From Kineosporia babensis (GTDB taxonomy: Bacteria > Actinomycetota > Actinomycetes > Actinomycetales > Kineosporiaceae), in the NCBI RefSeq assembly GCF_021129305.1, contig NZ_JAJOMB010000012.1, positions 186,001 through 250,000 of the forward strand: DNA of 64,000 nt, written 5' to 3'. The position numbers and the translations under genes were made by a program. The first letter of the stretch is position 1. Each line of letters opens with the position of its first letter. The notes beneath the pieces are model-generated. The model was not told the DNA's origin. It saw nothing but the letters and a program-made list of their open reading frames with translations, and searched no databases. Below are positions 24,668 through 33,166 of the stretch, one piece after another.

Positions 24668-25804
24668 ATGCAATCTGTCAGGACCCGGATCCTTCTCGCG
24701 GCCGCCACCGCGGCCGCCGCGGTGGGAGCCCTGCTGGGCGGGGCCACCCCGGCCACGGCCACGGCCGTCGACACCGACACGGTCACCGCGACCGCCACGA
24801 CGTTGTGCGGCCAGTACGACAAGCAGACGATCCAGAACGGCCGGTACATCGTCCAGAACAACCGCTGGGGGACCGAGAACACCAACCAGTGCATCGAGGT
24901 CACCGAGAGCGGCTTCCGGATCAGCCAGCAGGACGGGGTGAAGCCCACGACCGGGGCCCCGATCAGCTATCCGTCGGTGTTCTGGGGCTGCCACTACGAC
25001 AACTGCACCAACGACTTCAAGCCGGTCCGGGCCAGCTCCAGCGACTTCCCCAAGGTCGGCACCAAGGTCTCGATGACCTACCCGAGCACGGGCACCTACA
25101 ACGGTTCCTACGACATCTGGTTCGACCCCACCGAGCGGCGGGGCGGCCAGAACACCGGACTCGAGATCATGGTGTGGCTGAAGAAGACCGGGGCCGTCCA
25201 GCCGTTCGGCACCAAGGTCGCCACCAAGACCATCGCCGGGGTGTCCTACGACGTCTGGACCGGGCGGCAGTACACCGGCAATGGCGACTTCAACGTGGTG
25301 TCGTACGTGCGCACCACCGCCTCCGGCACGGCCGACTTCCTGGTCAAGGACTTCTACAACGACGCCCTGCTGCGCAAGTGCGCGGTCAACGTGCCGTGCG
25401 CCGATACGTCCTGGTACCTCACCAGCGTCCAGGCCGGGTTCGAGCCCTGGAGCGGGGGAACCGGCCTGAGCCTGACCAACTTCACCGCCGGTCTGCCCGT
25501 GGTGATCACGTGTGCGGCCGCCTTCAAGGTCGTCAACTCCTGGCCTGGCGGTTTCCAGGCCGAGGTCACGGTCTCGAACACTGGTACCGGTAGCAGCACC
25601 ACCTGGCAGAACCAGCTCACCTGGCCCGGCACCCAGAAGATCAGCGACCTCTGGAACGCCACCGGCACCCAGACCGGCGCCACGCTCACTGCGAACAACG
25701 CCACCTGGAACGGCCCTCTCGCCGTCGGTGCCAGCACCCAGTACGGCATGGTCGTTCAGGGGGCGACCGCGTCTCCCAAGTCTCTGACCTGTAAGAACGC
25801 CTGA
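24668..25804 (+). CDS. Secreted GH12 endoglucanase-like protein with CBM2 (second copy)
   Basis: 378 residues with a signal peptide (RTRILLAAATAAAAVGALLGGATPATA), a GH12 domain with catalytic-type Glu in GLEIMVWLKK and FEPWSGG, and a C-terminal CBM2 (CAAAFKVVNSWPGGFQAEVTV ... LTCKNA). Unlike the first copy it has almost no Thr/Pro linker, and it carries an extra CAVNVPCADTS cysteine pair. The similar order and adjacency point to tandem duplication followed by divergence. GGGGGGACG precedes ATG 24668. Confidence 0.9.
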   Translation: MQSVRTRILLAAATAAAAVGALLGGATPATATAVDTDTVTATATTLCGQYDKQTIQNGRYIVQNNRWGTENTNQCIEVTESGFRISQQDGVKPTTGAPISYPSVFWGCHYDNCTNDFKPVRASSSDFPKVGTKVSMTYPSTGTYNGSYDIWFDPTERRGGQNTGLEIMVWLKKTGAVQPFGTKVATKTIAGVSYDVWTGRQYTGNGDFNVVSYVRTTASGTADFLVKDFYNDALLRKCAVNVPCADTSWYLTSVQAGFEPWSGGTGLSLTNFTAGLPVVITCAAAFKVVNSWPGGFQAEVTVSNTGTGSSTTWQNQLTWPGTQKISDLWNATGTQTGATLTANNATWNGPLAVGASTQYGMVVQGATASPKSLTCKNA

Positions 25805-25869
25805 CCGCAGCCCCTCGCGGGCCTCGATTGGCCTTTCTCCCCGCCGGTGTCCTATGCTGATGGAACCGA

Positions 25870-25943
25870 CGCGGGGTGGAGCAGCTCGGTAGCTCGCTGG
25901 GCTCATAACCCAGAGGTCGCAGGTTCAAATCCTGTCCCCGCTA
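25870..25943 (+). tRNA. Initiator tRNA-fMet(CAT), copy 2
   Basis: Identical in its 74-nt body to copy 1. A promoter-like TTGGCC (25828) and TATGCT (25853) lie upstream. CCA is not encoded. Its own terminator follows. Confidence 0.95.
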
Positions 25944-25955
25944 CTGTGAAGTGCA

Positions 25956-25997
25956 GATCGCTGGCCTGGTTCTCTCCGGAGAGCCAGGCCAGCGATC
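25956..25997 (+). terminator. Terminator of initiator tRNA copy 2
   Basis: A 14-bp perfect stem (GATCGCTGGCCTGG with CCAGGCCAGCGATC) capped by a nested CTCTCCGGAGAG palindrome, followed by GTTTG. Confidence 0.8.
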
Positions 25998-26177
25998 GTT
26001 TGTCGGTACCCGATGGCGCCAAGGCCGTGACCCTTCGGGATCCGCTGCAGGCATCGGGCTTTACCCCTCGCATCGACGAAACGGCGGCGGATCCGGACGA
26101 TCCGGAGCAGCGCCGGCGGGGTTCCGGCTGCCTCGATTGGCTTTCGAAGCGCCACTGTTCTAGGGTGGAACTACCGA

Positions 26178-26254
26178 CGCGGGGTGGAGCAGCTCGGTAG
26201 CTCGCTGGGCTCATAACCCAGAGGTCGCAGGTTCAAATCCTGTCCCCGCTACCA
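26178..26254 (+). tRNA. Initiator tRNA-fMet(CAT), copy 3
   Basis: Same 74-nt body as copies 1 and 2, but with the 3' CCA encoded (26252-26254). Promoter-like TTGGCT (26137) - 18 bp - TAGGGT (26161). Confidence 0.95.
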
Positions 26255-26256
26255 AT

Positions 26257-26290
26257 GAAAGGCCCGGTCTCAACAGAGGCCGGGCCTTTC
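26257..26290 (+). terminator. Terminator of initiator tRNA copy 3
   Basis: An 11-bp stem GAAAGGCCCGG / CCGGGCCTTTC with a 12-nt loop, directly after the encoded CCA. Confidence 0.8.
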
Positions 26291-26427
26291 AGCTTGTGCG
26301 GCCGAGGTTTTCGGCTTGTCCGGAGCACGCTGGACCTGCGGACATTTGCTGCTGCCTACCGGGGCCGGCTGCCTACCGGGGGCGGCGGACTTCCCGGAGC
26401 CCGGACGGGCGTTTGAGCTCCGAAGCC

Positions 26428-27819
26428 CTACGCCGGCGCCTGAGTCGTGATCTCGGTGGTCTGTCCGAGCCGTTCGGCAATCAGTTCGTCGGCCAGCATC
26501 CGGCCCACCCGGATCGCGCCGTCCACGTGCTGGAACCCCAGCCCGGCCACGTCCGAGGAACCGAACGAGATCGGGCCGATCGGCTCGCGCAGACGGGCGC
26601 CGTAGCGGGTCAGGCCGCCGATGGCAAAGCTCGTGGCGTAGGCTCCGGCCGTCCATTCCTCGGCCATCCAACGGCTTTCGTAGTAGGCCAGCGGCTCCCG
26701 GGCCTGCTCGCCGTAGTACGTGGTCAGTGAGGCCAGGACGCAGGCGCGGCGCTCGTCCGGGGTCAGCTCGAGAAGCCGGTCGGCGTTCTCGTCCGAGACG
26801 AAACCGACCAGAGTACCGCGGTTGTCGTCATGGTTGGTGTTGTCGTAGGCCTCATGGACCACCTGGTACGGGCTGAAAGCGGTTCCGGACAGTCCTGCTT
26901 CACGCCAGAACGGGGTGGGGTAGGTGATGTGCAGCTTGATCACGATGCCGAACGACTGATGCTGGCGGGCCTGCATCTGCACCGGTGGCAGGTTCGGGCT
27001 GAAGGCGATGCGGGAGACCAGGGTCGGCGGTACGGCGAGAATGACTCTCTTGGCATGCCATTCGTGGCCGGAGACGGTCCGGACGGTGGCGCCCGCCGAA
27101 TCGTAGGAGATCGCCGTCACCGGGGCGCAGGTGATCACCTTGCTGCCCAGCTTCTCGGCCCGGAGCAGCGGAACCTGCTGCAGGCCGCCCTTCACCCGCC
27201 GGTCCAGAATGAAGTCGGCATCGACCAGGTGACTGAAACTCCCTGCACTGGCGGCCATCAGCACCGCGGACAAGGCCGAGAACGCGTGCGCGGGTTTGGT
27301 CAGCATGGCCGCGCCGATGTAGAGCGCGATGTTGTCGCGGGCCTCCTGGTCGTCGGTCTGCTCACGCAGCCAGGCCGCGAACGACATCCGGTCGAGCTCG
27401 GCGGCGCCGGGCATGTCCCAGGGGTTCAGCGGATCCATCTGTGCGGCAAGTTCGTCCAGGACCACGGTGAGCCGATCCACTTCGGCCTCGGTGTACTCGG
27501 ACACCGGGAAGGCGGACCCGTCGAACGTACGGCGTACCCCGTCGCGGCCGACGTAGACGCTGGCCCCCTCCCGGTAACGCGAGAACGTCTGCAGGCCCAG
27601 TTCGTCCAGAGTTTCGATCAGGGCGCTCTGGTCGGGGGAGATCCACTGCCCGCCCAGTTCCAGCCGGACCCCGTCGACGGTGTCGGTCCACAGACGGCCG
27701 CCGATGCGGTCGCGGGCCTCGAGGACCACCACGTCGTACCCGGCCTCGGTGAGGCGAGTGGCGGCGGTGAGGCCGGTCACCCCGGCACCCACGATCACGA
27801 CGTCGACATTCGAACTCAT
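26428..27819 (-). CDS. Flavin-containing monoamine oxidase-family protein
   Basis: 463 residues from ATG 27819, which has AGGAAGAG upstream; the upstream ATG 27858 adds an unlikely extension. The FAD dinucleotide motif VVIVGAGVTGLTAATRL, the LEARDRIGGRLWT signature and a C-terminal FAD segment (GSSDVAGLGFQHVDGAIRVGRMLADELI) are those of MAO/putrescine-oxidase proteins, which oxidise a primary amine to an aldehyde with H2O2. A LysR gene and an aldehyde dehydrogenase gene next to it complete an amine-to-acid pathway. The substrate is not evident. Confidence 0.88.
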   Translation of the reverse strand: MSSNVDVVIVGAGVTGLTAATRLTEAGYDVVVLEARDRIGGRLWTDTVDGVRLELGGQWISPDQSALIETLDELGLQTFSRYREGASVYVGRDGVRRTFDGSAFPVSEYTEAEVDRLTVVLDELAAQMDPLNPWDMPGAAELDRMSFAAWLREQTDDQEARDNIALYIGAAMLTKPAHAFSALSAVLMAASAGSFSHLVDADFILDRRVKGGLQQVPLLRAEKLGSKVITCAPVTAISYDSAGATVRTVSGHEWHAKRVILAVPPTLVSRIAFSPNLPPVQMQARQHQSFGIVIKLHITYPTPFWREAGLSGTAFSPYQVVHEAYDNTNHDDNRGTLVGFVSDENADRLLELTPDERRACVLASLTTYYGEQAREPLAYYESRWMAEEWTAGAYATSFAIGGLTRYGARLREPIGPISFGSSDVAGLGFQHVDGAIRVGRMLADELIAERLGQTTEITTQAPA

Positions 27820-27939
27820 GGCCTGACTCTTCCTGAAGTACGCATATCGTTGCCGCAAGTCTTGTTCGCGTCCGAATCCGCGTCAAGTGGAGTAACGCAC
27901 GACGGAATCCGACACACCCTGCGTGGCCGCCGACCAGGA

Positions 27940-28830
27940 TCAGCCGGGCCGGACCGAGTCGCCGTAACGGTCCACGCAGAACCGGGCCAGGCGGTCGGCC
28001 AGATCCGCCAGAGTAGGGGCGGCGTGGTGCTGCGGGTCCCAGGCCGCGTACAGATGAATCCGCACTGCTCCGGCCGGCCCGGTCAGCCCGACCGGAACCA
28101 GACCGAAGCGCGGGTCGTCGGAGACCACCGCCACGCCTCGTCCAGCCGCCGCCAGAGCCTGCGCCACCTGGGCATTCGTGCACTCGACGGGCTGGTGATA
28201 GCTGAGCCCGGCGGCAGCCACGGCCTCGTCCAGCAGCTGGCGGGGCCGGAAGTCCTCGGTGAGCAGCAGCAGTGCCCGTTCGAGAAGCTCGCTCACATCC
28301 ACCGATTTCCGGCCGGCCCACACGTCCTCGGCTGGAATCTGGGCCCAGATCGGCAGGACAGCCAGGGCCTGCGAGGCCTGGGCGGGGGACGGGGGCCGCG
28401 CCACGATGGCCAGATCGGCGCCTGAGCGCAGGGCCGCGTCAGCGCCTCGGGGGTCGACCTGGCGCACGATCGGCACCGGGTCGTCGGGACGTAGCGTGGC
28501 CAGGAAGGGCGCCACCACGTCGCTGAGGGTGGTGGCCGGAACCGCCAGGTGCAGCTGGTCCAGACGCCCGGAGGCGATGCTGGCGGCGGCTCGTTCGACC
28601 TCGTCGGCCTGGCGTAGCAGCGCCCGGGCCAGAGGCAGGAACTGCGATCCGGCCGGGGTGAGGGTGAGCCGGTGCCCCTGCCGCTCGAACAGCGTCAGGC
28701 TCAGATCCTGCTCGAGCTGACGGAGCTGGCGGGAGAGCACGGGCTGGGTGACATGCAGCGATCCGGCCGCGCGGGTGGCCGAGCCCGCGTCCACGGTGGA
28801 GACGAAGTAGCGCAGCAGCCGCAGGTTCAT
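27940..28830 (-). CDS. LysR-family transcriptional regulator
   Basis: 296 residues from ATG 28830 (MNLRLLRYFVSTVDAGSATRAAGSLHVTQPVLSRQLRQLEQDL), a classical LysR winged helix. A type-2 periplasmic-binding effector domain follows (LHLAVPATTLSDVVAPFLATL...). It is divergent from the aldehyde dehydrogenase gene across 127 bp, the standard LysR arrangement, so it probably activates that gene in response to an amine-derived metabolite. The amine oxidase gene lies downstream in the same direction, with a 120-bp gap. Confidence 0.9.
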   Translation of the reverse strand: MNLRLLRYFVSTVDAGSATRAAGSLHVTQPVLSRQLRQLEQDLSLTLFERQGHRLTLTPAGSQFLPLARALLRQADEVERAAASIASGRLDQLHLAVPATTLSDVVAPFLATLRPDDPVPIVRQVDPRGADAALRSGADLAIVARPPSPAQASQALAVLPIWAQIPAEDVWAGRKSVDVSELLERALLLLTEDFRPRQLLDEAVAAAGLSYHQPVECTNAQVAQALAAAGRGVAVVSDDPRFGLVPVGLTGPAGAVRIHLYAAWDPQHHAAPTLADLADRLARFCVDRYGDSVRPG

Positions 28831-28957
28831 GCTCACAAGGCATGAAGATAGTGCTGAACAGGTCTTGGACAACATGAGACGCAGGTTGCACCCTCGGATT
28901 CGGGCAGACCTTCGGGTCCTGCCGCACCAAGCTGATCCGCGGACTGGAGACCACCTG

Positions 28958-30388
28958 ATGACCGACCACACCAAGGGCGTTCTTGTCGGCGGCGAATGGC
29001 GTACCGGCAGCCGGGGCGTGTTCGACGTGGTCGACCCGGCCACGCTGAACCTGATCGCCCAGGTGGCCGACGCCGGTCCGGACGACGCGATCGCGGCCGT
29101 CGATGCTGCCGCCCGGGCCTTCCCGAGCTGGTCCGCCACCGCCCCTCGCGCCCGCGCCGACCTGCTGATGAAGACCCGCGAGCTGATGCTGCGCGACGCC
29201 GAGGAACTGGCCCAGCTGATCTCCGTGGAGAACGGCAAGTCACTGGCCGACGCCCGGGCCGAGGTGAACTACGCGGCCGAGTTCTTCCGCTGGTTCGCCG
29301 AGGAAGCGGTCCGCCCGCACGGCGACTTCGGCTCATCTCCGGCCGGTGGCACCCGGACCATCGTCACTCACCACCCGGTCGGCGTGGCGGCCCTGGTCAC
29401 CCCGTGGAACTTCCCGGCTGCCATGGCAACCCGGAAGATTGCCCCCGCTCTGGCAGCCGGCTGCACGGTCGTCCTCAAACCGGCCGCCGAGACTCCTCTG
29501 ACGGCGCTGGCCGTCGCCCGTCTGATGATTGAGGCCGGAGTGCCCGACGGCGTGGTCAACGTGGTCCCGGGTGAAGACGCCGCGGCGATCGTGGCCGCCT
29601 GGACCGAAGACCCTCGGGTGCGCAAGCTTTCGTTCACCGGCTCCACCAACGTCGGTCGCCAGCTGCTGCGCCAGGCCGCCGACCGGGTGATCAACACCTC
29701 GATGGAGCTCGGCGGCAACGCCCCCTTCGTGGTCACCGCCGACGCCGATGTGGACGCCGCGGTCGAGGGAGCGATGATCGCCAAGTTCCGTAACGGTGGC
29801 CAGGCCTGCACAGCGGCCAACCGGTTCTATGTACATGAGGACGTTGCGGCTGAGTTTGTGGCAAAGCTCGGTGCGCGCGTGGAGGCTCTCGAAGTCGGCC
29901 CGGCCGCGGAAGGTTCGGACATCGGCCCGTTGATCTCCTCACGAGCCCGACAGAACGTGGAGCGAGTCCTGGAGAACGCCTTGGCCGCCGGCGCCCGGAT
30001 CGCCCACCAGTCCAAGCCGGCCACCGCCCCGGGCCACTTCTTCACCCCGGTCGTGCTGACCGATGTTCCCCCGGAGGCCGCGGTCGTGCGCGAGGAGTCG
30101 TTCGCCCCGATCGCGCCCATCGTCACCTGGACCGATCAAGAGGACATGCTGGCTCAGGTCAACTCCACCGAGTACGGCCTGGCTGCTTACGTTTTCGCGG
30201 GTGATCTGGGCGCGGCCCTACGGCTGTCGGAGCGCATCGAGGCCGGCATGATCGGAGTGAACCGTGGCCTGGTCTCGGACCCCTCGGCCCCGTTCGGCGG
30301 CGTGAAGCAGAGCGGGATCGGCCGGGAAGGGGCCCGGATCGGCCTCGAGGAATACACCGAGACCCAGTACTTCAGCGTCGCCTGGTAA
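28958..30388 (+). CDS. NAD(P)-dependent aldehyde dehydrogenase, succinate-semialdehyde dehydrogenase-like
   Basis: 476 residues from ATG 28958. The conserved oxyanion region is VTPWNFPAAMATRKIAPALAAGCTVVLKPAAETPLTA, the catalytic Glu lies in SMELGGNAPFVV and the catalytic Cys in NGGQACTAANRFYVH. NRGLVSDPSAPFGGVKQSGIGREG is the C-terminal family signature. The sequence is most like SSADH/GabD. With the divergent amine oxidase and LysR it would oxidise the amino- or semialdehyde product to an acid in amine degradation. Confidence 0.92.
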   Translation: MTDHTKGVLVGGEWRTGSRGVFDVVDPATLNLIAQVADAGPDDAIAAVDAAARAFPSWSATAPRARADLLMKTRELMLRDAEELAQLISVENGKSLADARAEVNYAAEFFRWFAEEAVRPHGDFGSSPAGGTRTIVTHHPVGVAALVTPWNFPAAMATRKIAPALAAGCTVVLKPAAETPLTALAVARLMIEAGVPDGVVNVVPGEDAAAIVAAWTEDPRVRKLSFTGSTNVGRQLLRQAADRVINTSMELGGNAPFVVTADADVDAAVEGAMIAKFRNGGQACTAANRFYVHEDVAAEFVAKLGARVEALEVGPAAEGSDIGPLISSRARQNVERVLENALAAGARIAHQSKPATAPGHFFTPVVLTDVPPEAAVVREESFAPIAPIVTWTDQEDMLAQVNSTEYGLAAYVFAGDLGAALRLSERIEAGMIGVNRGLVSDPSAPFGGVKQSGIGREGARIGLEEYTETQYFSVAW

Positions 30389-30422
30389 CGGGTCCTCACC
30401 GCCACCGGCTCAGCCTCGCTGT

Positions 30423-30438
30423 TCGAACAAATGTTCGA
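30423..30438. promoter_or_regulatory. LexA-type SOS box
   Basis: TCGAACAAATGTTCGA: perfect TCGAAC/GTTCGA-type arms matching the Gram-positive/actinobacterial LexA consensus CGAAC-N4-GTTCG. It abuts a TATGAT -10 box at 30439-30444, an ideal place for repression. Confidence 0.8.
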
Positions 30439-30472
30439 TATGATCGGCGTGTCTCCAGGGGTGAGAACGGGG

Positions 30473-30832
30473 GTGGTGCTAGTGCAGCCAATGCGGTCGC
30501 GAGCGGTCCACGAGTTTCCTCCGAGCGATCCGGCGGCCCGGATTTACGAGCCGCCGCAGGCGGTGCCCGTGCTGGCAATGCTGCGCGGTAGCGCGGGTGA
30601 GGTGCTGACCGTGGTGCCGGCAGCGGTGCAGGCCTGGGCGGGCGATTCGGTCCGGGTGACATGGGCGGCTCGGCGGGGTGTGCAGTTGTATGCGGCGTGG
30701 ATTCCGGCGGAAGACGTGTTGCGGGGTGAAGCGGCGGCGCGGTTGCTCGACGAGTTTGCTTTCGGTGGTGGGTATCGGGCGGTGATGGCCAGGTTCCTGG
30801 CCTGGCGGGAGCTGCAGCCGCGGACGGCCTGA
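30473..30832 (+). CDS. Small uncharacterised protein under a LexA box
   Basis: About 119 residues from GTG 30473. The start is uncertain: GTG 30461, 30476 and 30482 and ATG 30491 are alternatives, while the upstream ATG 30431 lies inside the SOS box and cannot be translated from this promoter. AGGGGTGAG lies 6 bp before 30473. The protein is soluble and ends in a basic/aromatic helix (LLDEFAFGGGYRAVMARFLAWRELQP). I do not recognise the family. Position right behind a LexA box and -10 box says it is DNA-damage induced; possible roles are checkpoint or repair accessory (inference). Confidence 0.6.
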   Translation: MVLVQPMRSRAVHEFPPSDPAARIYEPPQAVPVLAMLRGSAGEVLTVVPAAVQAWAGDSVRVTWAARRGVQLYAAWIPAEDVLRGEAAARLLDEFAFGGGYRAVMARFLAWRELQPRTA

Positions 30833-30898
30833 GCGCTGGTGGCGCGATTCGAGTGCCGGGCTCCCCAACCCTGCTGCCGGGCGAAATCACGACAGCAT

Positions 30899-30932
30899 GT
30901 AAACAAAGTGCGCTCTGCGGCACTTTGTTTAC
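30899..30932. terminator. AT-rich 13-bp perfect hairpin
   Basis: GTAAACAAAGTGC pairs with GCACTTTGTTTAC around an 8-nt loop, 66 bp after the SOS-controlled gene. It may be its terminator, but the low GC content for this genome also fits an operator. Confidence 0.5.
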
Positions 30933-30974
30933 GCACTCGCTCGAATCGCTCGTACCGGCGCCCGGCCGATGGCA

Positions 30975-31025
30975 AACGACTGCTCGCGATGTGTAAAGAC
31001 GATCCATCTGGTACCAGGTGTACAC
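30975..31025 (+). repeat. 51-nt dispersed repeat, copy A
   Basis: Matches 44927-44977 in inverted orientation at 45 of 51 positions; the first 24 nt are identical. Both copies end in the palindrome GTGTACAC and contain TGGTACC. Confidence 0.75.
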
Positions 31026-31273
31026 ACGATCGAGATGCCCCCACCTGACCCCCGCGCAGTGGGGCACTGCCTCTCCTTGCCGGGCGCGATGCGGTAGTCG
31101 CTAACCATGACCGGGTCGACTGCATCCCCGCAGTAGGCATGGACTTCCCCAAAGCACGACCTAGGTGGCTGCGTGGTGCGGCGGGCTGGGGCGATAAAGC
31201 AAGCTGGGCGATGAGTCTTCGGAGGAGCAGCCGTCTTACTGGTGAAGCGGATGCCTAGCCAGGGGAGCGGATT

Positions 31274-32665
31274 GTGCCCATGTCCACCGAAGCGCTCGAA
31301 AAGCTGCATGCCGACCTGGAGGCGCAGGTAGCTGCGGGTCAGGCGCCTGGTCTGGTCGCGGCGGTGGTTCGCGCTGAGAAACCGCGGACGCGGGCGGCTA
31401 GGTCGGCCGGCGTGGTGGCGGAAGGTGCGGGGGCGGAAGGTGCGGGGGCAGAAGGTGCGGGGGCAGAAGGTGCGGAGGCAGGTCTGGGCAAGGGCGCTGT
31501 AGGCGTGGACGCCGACGATGAGCTGCCCCAGCTCCGCGGTGCGGTGGTGGGTGGTGGCGAGGCGGGGTGGCACGGGTTTCAGGAGGACGTTTTCTGCGTA
31601 GGTACTCTCGGCCTTGACAGCGCAGTTCCGGTGCAGCGCGACAGCATCTTCCGGATCGCCTCACTCGCCAAGCCCATCGTTGCCTTCGCCGCGCTGCAGA
31701 TGATCAAGGAGGGTATTTTCGGTCTGGACGAGCCGGTCGACCGCTTGCTGCCCGAGCTGGCCGACCGCCAGGTGCTGCGCAGTCTCGAAAGCCCGGTGAC
31801 CGATACGGTTCCGGCCGAGCGTCCCATTCTCGTCGTGGATCTGCTCAGGTTCACCTCGGGCCTGGGGCTGGTCATGGCCATGCCCGATACCTATCCCATC
31901 CAGGCCGCGCTCGACCGGGCCATCGGGGCGCCCGGTCCGCCGCAGCCCGCCAAGACGAAAACCCCTGACGAGTACCTTGCCGCCCTCGGCAACCTTCCCC
32001 TGCTCCATCAGCCCGGCGCCGCCTGGGCGTACAACACCTCGAGCGACCTGCTGGGCATTCTGATGGCCAGGGCAACCGGTTCCACACTGCAGAAGGTCCT
32101 GCAGGAGAGGATTTTCGACCGGCTAGGTATGCGCGACACCGGCTTCAGCGTGCCCGGCGCAAGCATCAAGCGCCTGACCGCGAGCTACACCCCGAACGGG
32201 GACGGGCTGGACCTCTTCGATCCGTCCGAGGGCAGCCAATGGTCGTCTCCACCGCGTCTGGAATCTGGCGCGGGTGGTCTGGTTTCGACGGTTGACGATC
32301 TTCTGGCCTTCACCCGGCTCATGCTCGGGCGTGGGGTGTTTCAGGGTGAGCGTCTGCTGTCGGACGAGCTGTTCACGGCCATGACCACGGATCAGCTCTC
32401 GGCCGCGCAGAAGTCGCGCACCATCTGGGTTCCGGGGTTCTTCGACACGCACGGCTGGGGTTTCGGCCTGGCGGTCCGGACGGTTGCCGGGGATGGCGAG
32501 TCGGCCGGTGCCTACGCCTGGTCGGGCGGCCTGGGGACGAGCTGGGGCTGTGATCCGGTGGTCGGCTCAGCGGGGATTCTGCTCACTCAGCGGGCCATGA
32601 CTTCGCCTGCTCCGGAGGCCCTGACAGCGCAGTTCTGGGACGGGGTGCACGCGGCCTGCTCATGA
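31274..32665 (+). CDS. Serine hydrolase, beta-lactamase/DD-peptidase (class C-like) fold
   Basis: 463 residues from GTG 31274 (AGGGGAG 6 bp upstream; ATG 31280 is the alternative). The active-site SxxK is SLAK in SIFRIASLAKPIVAFAALQM, a Tyr-containing second motif is WAYNTSSDLLG, and the C-terminal WSGGLGTSWGCDP lies where the third motif (KTG/HxG-like) is expected. There is no signal peptide, so an esterase-like intracellular role is as likely as peptidase. An insert of GAGAE repeats at about residues 49-68 interrupts the first strands. It overlaps the convergent ferredoxin gene by 6 bp. Confidence 0.85.
   Translation: MPMSTEALEKLHADLEAQVAAGQAPGLVAAVVRAEKPRTRAARSAGVVAEGAGAEGAGAEGAGAEGAEAGLGKGAVGVDADDELPQLRGAVVGGGEAGWHGFQEDVFCVGTLGLDSAVPVQRDSIFRIASLAKPIVAFAALQMIKEGIFGLDEPVDRLLPELADRQVLRSLESPVTDTVPAERPILVVDLLRFTSGLGLVMAMPDTYPIQAALDRAIGAPGPPQPAKTKTPDEYLAALGNLPLLHQPGAAWAYNTSSDLLGILMARATGSTLQKVLQERIFDRLGMRDTGFSVPGASIKRLTASYTPNGDGLDLFDPSEGSQWSSPPRLESGAGGLVSTVDDLLAFTRLMLGRGVFQGERLLSDELFTAMTTDQLSAAQKSRTIWVPGFFDTHGWGFGLAVRTVAGDGESAGAYAWSGGLGTSWGCDPVVGSAGILLTQRAMTSPAPEALTAQFWDGVHAACS
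31418..31477 (+). repeat. In-frame 15-bp tandem repeat (4 units) in the serine hydrolase gene
   Basis: Four nearly identical GCGGAAGGTGCGGGG units encode Ala-Glu-Gly-Ala-Gly. Confidence 0.9.
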
Positions 32666-33148
32666 GCCCGGCGGAAGCAGCTGCGGCTCGGCCGCCTCGG
32701 CCATCGCGTCGGCCAGATCGCCGGCCGCCATCCGGCGCTCGAACAGGGCCCGGCGGGGTCCGTGGCCGGGCAGCCATTCGGTCAGGGCCTGCATGCGCTG
32801 CGGCTGGTGCATCCCGGCCAGGGCGATCGGCGGCGGCGACTGGTAACGCCAGGTGAGCAGCACCACGGCCGAAAGATCGCAGCGGCCCAGGCATCCGGTC
32901 GAGATCAGGATGCCGCCCGTGGTCTGCCGGGTTGCCTCACGGAGCCGGGCGTTCAACGGGTCGCTCTCCGAGCCGGTGCCGGTCAGCCGGCACAGGGCCG
33001 CGCAGCGGGGGCCGGTGCAGACCGCCACCACCGGTCCGCCCTGATCACCGGAAGGCGCCCCGAGATGGCTGCGGTGCGGCACCGGCTGCGCCGCCAGGTG
33101 CTGGTTCGGACGGCCCCGATCGCGACCGGGCTTGCGCTGCCTGCTCAT
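32660..33148 (-). CDS. (2Fe-2S) ferredoxin domain (thioredoxin-like) protein
   Basis: 162 residues from ATG 33148. After a basic N-terminal tail, VVAVCTGPRCAALCR and ILISTGCLGRCDLSAVV carry the cysteines of a thioredoxin-like [2Fe-2S] ferredoxin (CxxxxC ... CxxxC pattern, with one extra Cys). Electron transfer is inferred. A Zur/Fur-like box lies 22 bp upstream of the start, so expression probably follows zinc or iron status. The upstream SUKH gene ends 44 bp away, so this gene has its own promoter. Confidence 0.78.
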   Translation of the reverse strand: MSRQRKPGRDRGRPNQHLAAQPVPHRSHLGAPSGDQGGPVVAVCTGPRCAALCRLTGTGSESDPLNARLREATRQTTGGILISTGCLGRCDLSAVVLLTWRYQSPPPIALAGMHQPQRMQALTEWLPGHGPRRALFERRMAAGDLADAMAEAAEPQLLPPGS

Positions 33149-33166
33149 GGCGGTCAACTGTAGATC

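Larger units (their letters stand above)
30833..31273. other. 441-bp non-coding region with hairpin and dispersed repeat
   Basis: Contains the AT-rich 13-bp hairpin (30899-30932) and one copy of a 51-nt dispersed repeat (30975-31025), then the upstream region of the serine hydrolase gene. No protein-like frame was found on either strand. Confidence 0.6.
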
